Assembly: GCA_964655355.1 (NCBI GenBank)
Contig: CAZZMD010000014.1
Span: 1 to 64,000, forward strand
Length of the DNA: 64,000 nucleotides
Source of the DNA: CALGDE01 sp964655355
Lineage (GTDB): Bacteria; Cyanobacteriota; Cyanobacteriia; CACIAM-69d
Direction: 5' to 3'
Every line of letters starts with the position of its first letter. The stretch's first letter is position 1. The translations under genes were made by a program, and so were the position numbers. Under the pieces are notes generated by a model. The model ran no database searches and was not told the origin of the DNA. It was given only the letters and a program-made list of their open reading frames with translations. This document shows positions 50,925-59,531 of the stretch, piece by piece.

Positions 50925-51269
50925 TTACATCCCAGGCAGATTCAATCCAGCAGTCAACGCCTCCATCTGCGTCCGCATCGTCTCAGTGGAATTCCGATAC
51001 GCATCCACCATGGCCGCAAAAACCAAATCAGACAACACATCCGCCCCCTCTTCCAAAGCCTCAGGGGCAATCACCACCTTCTTCGGCTCCTGATTACCAC
51101 TCATCACGACGGTCACCATACCACCGCCAGCCTTGCCCTCAATTTCCATCTGCTCCAGCTCTTCCTGAAGCTTCTTCGCATCCTCCTGGACCTGCTGAGC
51201 TTTTTGCACGGCGTTGGCAAGCTCTTTCATTTTGCCTAAGCCGAAGCCGAAACCTTTATTCTGTGCCAT
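50925..51269 (-). CDS. ybaB: YbaB/EbfC nucleoid-associated protein
   Basis: 114-aa DNA-binding dimer protein. Helical N-terminal arm (MKELANAVQKAQQVQEDAK, LQEELEQMEIEG), beta core GGGMVTVVMSGNQEPKKVVI and C-terminal helices (VLSDLVFAAMVDAYRNSTE), typical of the family in length and order. It starts with a Gly-rich segment (GFGFGLGKM). Standing alone on the minus strand, downstream of a GT2 gene with a 150-base gap. Confidence 0.93.
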   Translation of the reverse strand: MAQNKGFGFGLGKMKELANAVQKAQQVQEDAKKLQEELEQMEIEGKAGGGMVTVVMSGNQEPKKVVIAPEALEEGADVLSDLVFAAMVDAYRNSTETMRTQMEALTAGLNLPGM

Positions 51270-51418
51270 ACGACCGATTAATGGGTGCGGGTAGTGTGTT
51301 CGTCAATTGAATTATTCAGATCGAAAAAATCGAAAAATTCAACCACTCCCCATGCTACCACCACCCTACCGGCGTCGACGGAGCAGCTTGGGATTCCGGC
51401 GATCGCCCCCCCTATCCC

Positions 51419-52432
51419 TTATTTCTCCGCCGCCTCCAGTAAAACGATCTTACGCACCGCCGATGAAGCGTGCGATCGCCGCCCCAACCGCGCCCGCAGA
51501 AACAACTGCCATCCCAATAAATTAACCAACGCCGATCGCCCGATCCTCCAAGCCTCCTGCCAGCGTCCTTGTTTGAGGGCGACCAACCCCCAATGGAGCC
51601 TGAGATAGGGCTGTAGGGTCGAGAGCCGGGGCAGCCGTGGGGCATAGCGGGGGGGAATCAGACGATAGATTTTTTCCTTAATTAGCCAGTTCGTCTCAAA
51701 ACGCTTTTGGAACGAGAACGTTTGGTTGATTGCGCCCTCCCAAAGGGTGCGGAAAGCCAGGCAATCATTAATAAACAACGCGTCCCCATAGATGGCAATG
51801 CGCAACCAAGCATCAATATCGTCACAGTTGGTATCCAGACTCGAATCCCAACCCCCCGAGGCAATAAAAGCTTGGCGCTGAAAGGCCACCTGGGCCGGGG
51901 TTCCAAAAGGCACCACCTCCATCAACATCCCATAGTGAATATCGGTCTGGGGGATGGTGTAAGCATGGCCGGGACCGGTTTTTGGCGTCCGACTCAGCTC
52001 AATGCCGTTGGGGTCCACCTGGGCGGCTTGGCTGGACGCAATCACCGCAGGACGGACCTCCGGCAAGCTAGGCAGGCGATCACGGTGGGCAGCAATAGCA
52101 CTCTGCAACTGAGCAACACAATCGTCCGCCAAATAATCATCATCATCCAGCGGCTTGATCCACTCCCCCCGCGCCAGCCTCACCCCTTGATTCACCGCCG
52201 CCGAATGTCCCTGATTCGTGGGCTGCCGATGGTAAATCACCGGACGATCAGGATCCCCATGGATTGCCGCCAACTGTTCCCCATAGGCCTGGGTGCCGTC
52301 GGTGGATTGATCGTCAACAATCACCACCTCACAGGGCACCGTCTGGGCGATCGCCGACTCCACCGCCCGCTTCAGCAACGGTAAACGGTTATAGGTGGTA
52401 ATCACGATGGTAAAACTCGGCCAGGATGCCAT
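51419..52432 (-). CDS. Glycosyltransferase family 2
   Basis: 337 aa, GT-A fold. FTIVITTYNRLPLLKRAVES, VVIVDDQSTDGTQAYGEQ, SAAVNQGVRLARGEWIKPLD and DDDDYLADDC (DxD metal site) are seen, and later GGWDSSLDTNCDDIDAWLRI. The C-terminal quarter is helical and Arg-rich, without membrane helices. The substrate is unknown; such enzymes typically build surface polysaccharides. Confidence 0.88.
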   Translation of the reverse strand: MASWPSFTIVITTYNRLPLLKRAVESAIAQTVPCEVVIVDDQSTDGTQAYGEQLAAIHGDPDRPVIYHRQPTNQGHSAAVNQGVRLARGEWIKPLDDDDYLADDCVAQLQSAIAAHRDRLPSLPEVRPAVIASSQAAQVDPNGIELSRTPKTGPGHAYTIPQTDIHYGMLMEVVPFGTPAQVAFQRQAFIASGGWDSSLDTNCDDIDAWLRIAIYGDALFINDCLAFRTLWEGAINQTFSFQKRFETNWLIKEKIYRLIPPRYAPRLPRLSTLQPYLRLHWGLVALKQGRWQEAWRIGRSALVNLLGWQLFLRARLGRRSHASSAVRKIVLLEAAEK

Positions 52433-52481
52433 GGGAAGTCCCCAGCGATCGCGCTAACGGATAGATTCTTTTGTATTCTTC

Positions 52482-53054
52482 CTAGTTTTCAAACTGCACC
52501 CGGCGATATAGGGATGCCAACGGTAATTCCACCGGTAAATGCTCCAATGGGGCGATCGCATCCAGCCCCCGTAACTCCTCCAAATGCCAGCGTCCATCCT
52601 CGGTCTTCCAATGGTGCTCCACCGCCGGACGCCCCTGTTCAATCAATAAATACTCCTGAAAACTAGGAATGGTCCGGTAGGCGGCAAACTTATCGCCGCG
52701 ATCATAACTGGACGTCGACGGTGATAATACCTCCGCAATAAACACCGGATTCAGCACCTCATCGGTGCGATCGCCATTTAAAACCGGCTCCCCAGCCACC
52801 ACCATCACATCGGGATAGGTGCCCACCTGCAACTCGGGGATCCAAACCCGCATATCACTGCCATAGAGATTAAAATCTGTCCCCTGGAGCAACACCCCAA
52901 GGGCAAGGAGCAAGTCGACAATGATGCTGCTGTGATTGATGGAACCGCCGGGCATAGCAATCATTTCTCCATTGCGAAATTCATGGCGGACCTGGGCCAC
53001 CGCTTCGCGATCGCGATATTCCTCCAGGGATAATCGAGCCGGCGTGGTCACCAT
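52482..53054 (-). CDS. Uma2 family (DUF820) putative nuclease
   Basis: 190 aa. The PD-(D/E)xK-like core is GTYPDVMVVAGEP, FIAEVLSPSTSSYDRGDKFA and YRTIPSFQEYLLIEQ. N-terminal LSLEEYRDREAVAQVRHEFR is the usual opening, followed by GSINHSSIIVDLLLALGVLL. The second Uma2 copy in the window (the other is at 34776), and without the coiled-coil tail. Function unknown for the family. Confidence 0.88.
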   Translation of the reverse strand: MVTTPARLSLEEYRDREAVAQVRHEFRNGEMIAMPGGSINHSSIIVDLLLALGVLLQGTDFNLYGSDMRVWIPELQVGTYPDVMVVAGEPVLNGDRTDEVLNPVFIAEVLSPSTSSYDRGDKFAAYRTIPSFQEYLLIEQGRPAVEHHWKTEDGRWHLEELRGLDAIAPLEHLPVELPLASLYRRVQFEN

Positions 53055-53115
53055 AGAACAAGCAGAGAATCACACTATCTGTTTTATCCTAGCTGCCCAG
53101 ACAGACATAAAAACG

Positions 53116-53145
53116 CGGAATCCCGACTCAACAGGATTCCGCGAT
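53116..53145 (-). terminator. Rho-independent terminator for chlP
   Basis: Perfect 10-bp inverted repeat (CGCGGAATCC / GGATTCCGCG, 10-base loop). On the minus strand it is followed by TTTTT. It lies 53 bases past the chlP stop. Confidence 0.92.
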
Positions 53146-53197
53146 CGCCATAGCAATTCAGACAAGCGTTCTAACAGTTAGGGATGAGCGTGCTCCC

Positions 53198-54421
53198 CTA
53201 GGGAGCCAACGCATTACCGCGCAACAGGCTACCAAGGGTCTTGGCAGTAATCTTCAACTGGGTCAAAGGATTCGCGGGGACCACAGTCTTATACAGGTAG
53301 CTGTCAAAGGTCAGCTTCTGCACATCAATGTCGTCGCACATTTCCACAAACGCCTCACGGGTCGCATCGGAGCGATAGAACACCCGCTGCAACAGATCCA
53401 GCACCAGATAGGTGATGCCGTACTCCTTATCCCAACGCTTCAGATACTGCTTGAGGTCTGCCTCGGTGGGGATACGCGCACCCTTGTTAGATAGCTCCAC
53501 AATGGTCTCAGCACACATGCGACCAGACTTCGCCGCAAAATAAATCCCTTCGCCCGAAGACTTTGTGACCGTACCGGCAGCATCACCCACCAGGGCAACG
53601 CGACCAACGACCCGGCGAGGACGGGGATGCTCAGGGATGGGGTGCGCTTCCACCTTGATAATCTCGCCGCCTTCCAAACGCTTCGCCGCCCGCTTACGGA
53701 TGCCCGCCTGCAATTTTTTGATGCTGGCTTGGTTCTTGCGCATGGTGCCGGTGCCGACAGCCACATGGTCAAACTTGGGGAAGACCCACGCATAAAAGTC
53801 CGTGGAAACATCATCGCCCACGTACATTTCTGCCAAATCTTCGTAGTACGCCATCTGAGCATCGGGGATGCGGATACGCTCTTGGAATGCGATCGCGTAG
53901 TTATAATCCCCCGCATCGATCGCCTTAGCGACCCGAGAATTTGCTCCATCGGCGCCGATGACCAAATCCACCTGCAGGGTCTTGGCATCGCCCTGGACCT
54001 TGCCGCCCGAGTGGTCAGCATAGTGAAGGGTATAAGGCTCCTTGTCGCTCGCGGGCAGCTCCAGCTTATGGACCGTACCGTTGATCAACTTGGCACCTAG
54101 CTTCTCCGCGCGATCGCGCATAAAGCCATCCAAAATCTCACGACGGCACATGCCAATGTACTCGCCATCCTTCAGGGTGGAACCGATATTCACCTCCACA
54201 TTAGAGGGAGAGATCATCTTCATCTTCTTGACGCGACGGTCAATGATCTCCGGCGGCAAATCGAACTCACCGACCATGCAGAGGGGAATTGCACCACCGC
54301 AAGGCTTCGCATTATCTAACTTGCGCTCAAAAAGGTAGGTCTCGATGCCTGCCTTCACTAGCGTCTCAGCGGCGGAGGATCCTGCTGGACCGCCTCCCAC
54401 AACAGCAACCCGTAATGTCAC
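53198..54421 (-). CDS. chlP: Geranylgeranyl diphosphate/chlorophyll reductase
   Basis: Reduces the geranylgeranyl tail to phytyl in chlorophyll, tocopherol and phylloquinone synthesis. The real start is the GTG at 54421 (AGGAGA a few bases upstream); it gives 407 aa, the standard length, while the upstream frame is not protein-like. Seen: FAD site VAVVGGGPAGSSAAE, KPCGGAIPLCMVGEFDLP, VDLVIGADGANSRVAKAID, and GDAAGTVTKSSGEGIYFA. It is transcribed alone, ending at a terminator. Confidence 0.97.
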   Translation of the reverse strand: MTLRVAVVGGGPAGSSAAETLVKAGIETYLFERKLDNAKPCGGAIPLCMVGEFDLPPEIIDRRVKKMKMISPSNVEVNIGSTLKDGEYIGMCRREILDGFMRDRAEKLGAKLINGTVHKLELPASDKEPYTLHYADHSGGKVQGDAKTLQVDLVIGADGANSRVAKAIDAGDYNYAIAFQERIRIPDAQMAYYEDLAEMYVGDDVSTDFYAWVFPKFDHVAVGTGTMRKNQASIKKLQAGIRKRAAKRLEGGEIIKVEAHPIPEHPRPRRVVGRVALVGDAAGTVTKSSGEGIYFAAKSGRMCAETIVELSNKGARIPTEADLKQYLKRWDKEYGITYLVLDLLQRVFYRSDATREAFVEMCDDIDVQKLTFDSYLYKTVVPANPLTQLKITAKTLGSLLRGNALAP

Positions 54422-54761
54422 CGGCTTTCTCCTAAAGTCTGGCTTATCGGCATTGAAGATAAATCGTATCACGGGCATTTTGAGGGGATTGACGGCACTT
54501 AATGCTCTGTTATTGATGCGCAACAGACCGTAACGATCAAAGGACTTATTCGGGATGCTCAGAGACCGAAGGTTGCATCGGCGGACCTTTCCTCGCAGAC
54601 TGTGTAGGAATGAATCAAAAATTTTCCTGTCGCCGTCCTCAGCTTGCCAGCACAGGGTATCGGCACAGGCACCGAAATTTTGCGCGCCATTTCGCGTCTT
54701 TCGGACATTTAACGTTTACAACCTAAAAATCGAAGACTAGAACAATCGATATCGAGGCACC
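54422..54761. other. Intergenic region between chlP and DUF751
   Basis: About 340 bases between divergent genes. It holds both promoters, but no clear elements can be assigned by eye. Sequence just before DUF751 is AT-rich (AACGTTTACAACCTAAAAAT). Confidence 0.5.
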
Positions 54762-54977
54762 ATGGGCGAATTTTTTAGTAATGTTCTGCGCTACCCCCGT
54801 TTCCTCATTTCCTTCTCCCTTGGGGTCGTGTTGACGCTGATATCCCCCTTCACTCGCATGATGGAAGATCGCAATAGCGCGATCATCGTCGTCAGCCTCT
54901 TTATCTCATCCTTCATTTTCGTCATCTTCACCCTGCGGGCCATGTTGGGGCTGACGGTGGTGGATTTCAGCATGTAA
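54762..54977 (+). CDS. DUF751 (Ycf33-like) membrane protein
   Basis: 71 aa with two membrane helices (FLISFSLGVVLTLISPFT and AIIVVSLFISSFIFVIFTL). The pattern FxxNVLRYPRF...FTLRAMLGL is that of the cyanobacterial/plastid Ycf33 family, function unknown. It lies upstream of rbfA on the same strand, with a 170-base gap. Confidence 0.85.
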   Translation: MGEFFSNVLRYPRFLISFSLGVVLTLISPFTRMMEDRNSAIIVVSLFISSFIFVIFTLRAMLGLTVVDFSM

Positions 54978-55147
54978 GGTCGACACGTAAGGCAGGAATT
55001 TTCTGGGGATCAGGCAATTAGGGGCGATCGCCCCTCCGAAGCATCCCCGAGGCAAACCCAAGGCAAGGCCGACCCGATTGCAATCTCGGACCTAGGCGGA
55101 TACCGTTAATGGGATCCCCAAAATTTCCTAGGGGCGAGGAGAATACC

Positions 55148-55534
55148 ATGGCTACCAGTCGCCGCGTTGCCCGCGTATCTGAATTAATCCGACGCGAAGT
55201 CAGTCAAATGCTGACCCGTGGCATCAAAGATGATCGCGTTGGGGTCGGCATGGTGAGCGTGACAAAGGTTGTGGTGTCCGGCGATTTGCAACACGCCAAG
55301 GTATACGTCAGCGTCTATGGGACCGACGAAGCCCGAGCCTCCACCATGGATGGGCTAGAATCCGCCACCAGTTTTGTCCGTCGGGAGTTGGGCCATCGCC
55401 TGCAATTGCGGCGCACCCCGGAAGTGATTTTTATTGAAGATCGGGGCTTAGAGCAGGGGGATCAAGTATTAAACCTCCTGAGTCAATTGCGTCGCGATCG
55501 CGAAGGGGCCGCCGAGGAATCCACGGAAGACTAG
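55148..55534 (+). CDS. rbfA: Ribosome-binding factor A
   Basis: Assists 30S maturation and 16S rRNA 5' end processing. 128 aa from the ATG at 55148 (GAGGAG about 8 bases upstream); a further upstream ATG at 55109 gives an odd leader. KH-like fold: RVARVSELIRREVSQML, VSVTKVVVSGDLQHAKVYVS, LESATSFVRRELGHRLQLR and PEVIFIEDRGLEQG. It has an acidic C-terminus. Confidence 0.95.
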   Translation: MATSRRVARVSELIRREVSQMLTRGIKDDRVGVGMVSVTKVVVSGDLQHAKVYVSVYGTDEARASTMDGLESATSFVRRELGHRLQLRRTPEVIFIEDRGLEQGDQVLNLLSQLRRDREGAAEESTED

Positions 55535-55844
55535 GGTTCCAGCATCAGTCAGAGCCCGATTCCGCAGTCCCAGCAGCAATCCAAACAGCAGAAAAGGTTT
55601 TTCATTGGGATCGGTTTGCCGGACCCCGTCAGGGGTGGATTTCTCGGCCGGCAGGGAGGCGCGATCGCCTGCCAATATTGACCCAGATTGCCCGGCGAAC
55701 CCACCCCAACGGCACCGTAGGCCCACCCTCGATTGAGACTCTGGGGGGTCTAGTTCTGGGATGCCGCGCAACCGTTCAGGCCCGCTAGCCGTACCTCGCT
55801 AGGGGAAACCTTACCCAATCATCGCTACACAGGATTCACCAACC
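55535..55844. other. Intergenic region between rbfA and arsM
   Basis: About 310 bases with no supported gene, RNA or clear terminator. One HIP1 site is present. Confidence 0.5.
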
Positions 55845-56819
55845 ATGTCGACTGGATATTTAGAAACGACCGCTGATTTTTATCGGGACGTGGCCGTCAC
55901 CCCAGAGGTGGGGCTGTGCTGTGTCCAGGGCGGCTCGTTGAAACTTCCCGGGCTAACGGTGCCCGAGCGTATGGATGAGATGAACTATGGCTGCGGCACC
56001 ACCGTCCAACCCCAGGAATTGGTGGATGAACCGACGGTGATGTATGTGGGCGTTGGCGGTGGTTTGGAAGCCTTACAATTTGCCTATTTCTCCCGTCGTC
56101 CCGGTGCGGTGATTGCCGTCGAGCCCGTTGCGGAAATGCGCCAAGCGGCAAAGGCCAATCTAGAAGAAGCCGCCCGACTCAACGACTGGTTTGACCCGAG
56201 CTTCGTGGAGATCCGCGAGGGTGGCGCGTTCGACCTGCCCGCCGATGACGGCATTGCCGGGGTCTATGCCCAGAATTGCCTGTTCAATATTTTCGAGCCC
56301 GCCGATCTTCAAAAAGCCCTCCAGGAAGCCCATCGCGTCCTAGAGCCCCAAGGTCGCTTGATGATGAGTGACCCGATCGCCGAGCGACCCATTCCCGCCC
56401 ATCTCCAGGCAGACGAACGGCTGCGGGCCATGTGTCTCTCCGGCGCGCTGACCTATGAGGAATATGTGGGTGCTCTGGTGAACGTCGGCTTTGGTCAAGT
56501 GGAAATCCGGGCTCGCCGTCCCTATCGCATGTTGGACAAAGCCACCTACAACCTGGACCAGGACCTGCTGCTGGAAAGCCTGGACAGCGTCGCCTATAAG
56601 GTGCCCATCCCCGAAGACGGAGCCTGCGTCTTCACCGGTCGCACGGCTATTTATACCGGACCCAAGCCCCTCTTGAACGACGGCAAAGGTCATGTTCTCC
56701 CCAAGGGCATCCCCACCGGCGTCTGCGATAAAACCGCGACAGCCTTGGCGAGTGCCGCCCCCGAAACGGTGCTCATCACCCCCCCCACTTGGCACTACCA
56801 AGGGGACGGCTGCTGCTAA
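55845..56819 (+). CDS. arsM: Arsenite methyltransferase ArsM (arsenosugar type)
   Basis: 324 aa. SAM-binding region VMYVGVGGGLEALQFAYFS followed by AVEPVAEMRQAAKANL. The arsenic-binding Cys are likely in VGLCCVQGG, AQNCLFN and MCLSGAL, a layout of ArsM-type enzymes that detoxify As(III) by methylation. The C-terminus carries extra Cys (TGVCDKTA and a final DGCC). In cyanobacteria this form is linked to arsenosugar synthesis with ArsS, which is not adjacent here. Confidence 0.87.
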   Translation: MSTGYLETTADFYRDVAVTPEVGLCCVQGGSLKLPGLTVPERMDEMNYGCGTTVQPQELVDEPTVMYVGVGGGLEALQFAYFSRRPGAVIAVEPVAEMRQAAKANLEEAARLNDWFDPSFVEIREGGAFDLPADDGIAGVYAQNCLFNIFEPADLQKALQEAHRVLEPQGRLMMSDPIAERPIPAHLQADERLRAMCLSGALTYEEYVGALVNVGFGQVEIRARRPYRMLDKATYNLDQDLLLESLDSVAYKVPIPEDGACVFTGRTAIYTGPKPLLNDGKGHVLPKGIPTGVCDKTATALASAAPETVLITPPTWHYQGDGCC

Positions 56820-56839
56820 ATTGCCTCACACCCCCAGCG

Positions 56840-58045
56840 TCAGGATTGAGACAGGCGCTTAACTTTGGCATCCTTCAGCAACTCATGGGTTTCCTGGAGG
56901 ATGCCCGGGATTTTGTCGGCATGGGGACTGCGGCTAAGGCAATCGGACAAATTAAACTCATTCAGGCGATCGCCCCGCTGGCCGGGGAACCAATCCCCCC
57001 CATTGCCCAGCAAGTTGTATCGCATCTTGCCGTAATCGACCAAATCAAACGCCTTCACCAAATTCCACAGCCACAACATCGTCTGAACGCTAATCTCCCC
57101 CGGCACATGCTGAGGTTCTGGCAACCCCCGATGCCACGATCGCTTCCAACTGTCCCCCGACCCGGCCCCCAACGCCCGATCAAAAGCATCAACCATCGCC
57201 TGATCCAACCGCTGCAAAATGGGCGGCAACACCTCGGACGGCCGATCCAACCAATCCAAGGTTTTGAGATGCTCATCAAAATCCGTCGGTTGGGCAGCCC
57301 CCAAACTCAGGGTATGCACCTGGGGATGGCTCAAACAAAACAAGTCATTGAACACCATCGGACTCAGGGGCGCACATAAATCCACCAACTTCTGCGGGGG
57401 ATTATTCAACAGCCCCCCCTTATTGGTCGGACTAATAATAAACACCCCCATATCCAAGTCGGCTGCCGCCTGCACCGCCGGCCAATTGAATTGGTTGATG
57501 TAATACCAGTGCAGATTGACGTAATCAAACCGCCCTGACTGCACCGCATCCACAATCACGCGGGTGGGACCATGGGTCGAAAACCCAATATGCTTGAGCT
57601 TCCCCTGGGCCTTCCATTCCAGCGCCTTATCTAAACAGCCCCCCGGTCGCAACGTATTCTCTAAATCCTGAGGCGTATTAATGCCATGGATGCCAAACAA
57701 ATCAATATGGTCCAGTTGAAGATATTTCAGGGACTTATGAAAATTCTCTTCAAACTCTCTCACATTGGCGCGAGGTCCAACCTTCGTTTGAACGATTAAT
57801 TTCTCACGGGGAAGTTTAGGTAAAACCCAACCCAACTGCATCTCCGAACTACCATATCCCCGCGCCGTTTCAATATGATTGATTCCCACATCGAGGGCGC
57901 GACGGATGACCGTTTCTAGGTTACGTTGCCCCTCCGTTTTGATCGTATCGGGCTGTAAATCCGTCCACGCCTGTTGATATCGCATTCCCCCACAGGAAAA
58001 GACCGGTATGGACAATTCCGTTTTCCCAAAGCGTCGGTAAAGCAT
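56840..58045 (-). CDS. Aldo/keto reductase family protein
   Basis: 401 aa, (beta/alpha)8 oxidoreductase. Start MLYRRFGKTELSIPVFSCGG, then HIETARGYGSSEMQLGWVL with Tyr of the catalytic tetrad and Glu in place of the usual Asp, VQTKVG (Lys) and DLFGIHG (His). The C-terminal 100 residues (DCLSRSPHADKIPGILQE) extend the barrel. Substrate unknown. It converges with arsM, 20 bases apart. Confidence 0.88.
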   Translation of the reverse strand: MLYRRFGKTELSIPVFSCGGMRYQQAWTDLQPDTIKTEGQRNLETVIRRALDVGINHIETARGYGSSEMQLGWVLPKLPREKLIVQTKVGPRANVREFEENFHKSLKYLQLDHIDLFGIHGINTPQDLENTLRPGGCLDKALEWKAQGKLKHIGFSTHGPTRVIVDAVQSGRFDYVNLHWYYINQFNWPAVQAAADLDMGVFIISPTNKGGLLNNPPQKLVDLCAPLSPMVFNDLFCLSHPQVHTLSLGAAQPTDFDEHLKTLDWLDRPSEVLPPILQRLDQAMVDAFDRALGAGSGDSWKRSWHRGLPEPQHVPGEISVQTMLWLWNLVKAFDLVDYGKMRYNLLGNGGDWFPGQRGDRLNEFNLSDCLSRSPHADKIPGILQETHELLKDAKVKRLSQS

Positions 58046-58391
58046 AGATGTTTTTCCCTATTGGTCGTCGTGCAATGGGGTCGTGCAATGGGGTAATTGA
58101 CCCTAATTTTCGGCCACCCAGTTCGTCTATTCCTTTAGAGCGATGATCGCGTCCCCAAGGACGAATAGATTTTATGTATCTTAACAAGGCAATCCAGCGA
58201 TCGCGGTGGGAATGACCGGCGCAGATTGAGGGACGGTTCGGCGCGTCAGACCCTGATCCCACCTGCCCTTGTCAAGGAAATGCCCCTTGTTGCTTGCGCC
58301 CCTTATCGCGCTAGGATGGAAGCAGACCCTGGACATTATCGAACGGTTAAGAACAGGGAGAACATAGGAGCAAAATCTTACGTCCTATGGA
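58046..58391. other. Intergenic region with a 13-bp duplication
   Basis: About 350 bases between divergent genes. TCGTGCAATGGGG occurs twice in tandem at 58068-58093. Otherwise no gene or known element is seen. Confidence 0.55.
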
Positions 58392-59510
58392 ATGATCCCC
58401 TGTGTTAAGGGACAAAGTCAATCACTAGAGAGTGACTTAACCTACCCATCGGGTCAATTAATTACCCAATCGTTAGAACCCATGAACCTGTCAGCGCTTG
58501 ATCAACTGGAGAAATCCGTTCAAATGCTCGTTAGTGACGCCCAGGAAGAGGTCGAAGCAAAACGGATCGAAAAATTACAAAACCAGTATTATCAACAAGC
58601 TCTTCGGGATATCCAGCAACGTTTGGAAGGACTCTTAGAGTCAGTTTCTAATACCCTAGAACAGTTACCCGAAGAGGAGTTTGGGGACAGTGATAATCGT
58701 CAACGGTTACTGGAAACCCGGGACAATATTTTAGAGCAATTGGAAGCAGCTCCTCAGACGGCGGCGATGCTTGCAGATCAACAGTTTTTGCTGCAAGAAG
58801 AACGCCTTTTAGAGGAAAAACAGCAGCAGCAAGATAATATTTGGCGGCAACAACTAAAGGAAGATTTGCTCGATATGATCGAGGAGCAAGTTGACTTTTT
58901 CAGCGCCACCGATGCGGCCATCACCGTCCGGGGATATCTCCAGGATCTTAAGGCGATTGATGCGTTGGATGAGGTGGTGCAGGCGCTGATGGGGCAGATT
59001 AATGCCCAGAGTAAGGAGGGGGCTGTTGCGAAATGGCGGGGCACAGCGGAAAGCACGCTCACCTTCATTTACAACAAAGCGATGGAAAATCGGGCACGGG
59101 TGGATCGGGGTCCTCAGCTACAGCCCCGCACCCGCCACCGTTCCAGCGATCGCCGCCCCAAGCTATACACGGAATTGGCAGGCAAAGTGGTGGTGTTCGG
59201 CGGGCATGATCGCCTACAAACGGCGGTCAAAAATCGGCTACGGGATTCCCAGGTGGAGCTGGTTTGGTATTCCACCCAAGACGGGGTCAGCATGGCGCAG
59301 CAGGGAGAAAGTCAGATTGCGAGCGCTGATTTAGTCCTGATTGTGACGGGGTATGCCAGCCACTCCCTGACGGAGGGAGCGATTCAAACGGCGAAGAAAT
59401 GTGGAATTACGCCAGAGATGATCAGCACCACGGGAATGACGAAGCTATTGGAGGCGATCGAGGTGGGCCTGAAGAAACAACAATTAGCGAGTCACCTGAA
59501 TACGGTCTAG
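58392..59510 (+). CDS. Coiled-coil protein with C-terminal DUF2325 domain
   Basis: 372 aa from the ATG at 58392; an ATG at 58482 is also possible. Residues about 35-190 are a highly charged coiled coil rich in Gln and Glu (LQEERLLEEKQQQQDNIW). The basic stretch RTRHRSSDRRPK joins it to a C-terminal DUF2325 domain (KVVVFGGHDRLQTAVKNRL, ASADLVLIVTGYASHSLT). DUF2325 is a small Rossmann-like domain of unknown function. No partner is evident; the nuclease gene is convergent, 22 bases away. Confidence 0.8.
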   Translation: MIPCVKGQSQSLESDLTYPSGQLITQSLEPMNLSALDQLEKSVQMLVSDAQEEVEAKRIEKLQNQYYQQALRDIQQRLEGLLESVSNTLEQLPEEEFGDSDNRQRLLETRDNILEQLEAAPQTAAMLADQQFLLQEERLLEEKQQQQDNIWRQQLKEDLLDMIEEQVDFFSATDAAITVRGYLQDLKAIDALDEVVQALMGQINAQSKEGAVAKWRGTAESTLTFIYNKAMENRARVDRGPQLQPRTRHRSSDRRPKLYTELAGKVVVFGGHDRLQTAVKNRLRDSQVELVWYSTQDGVSMAQQGESQIASADLVLIVTGYASHSLTEGAIQTAKKCGITPEMISTTGMTKLLEAIEVGLKKQQLASHLNTV

Positions 59511-59531
59511 GTAAAGTTATTTCGGGATTGC

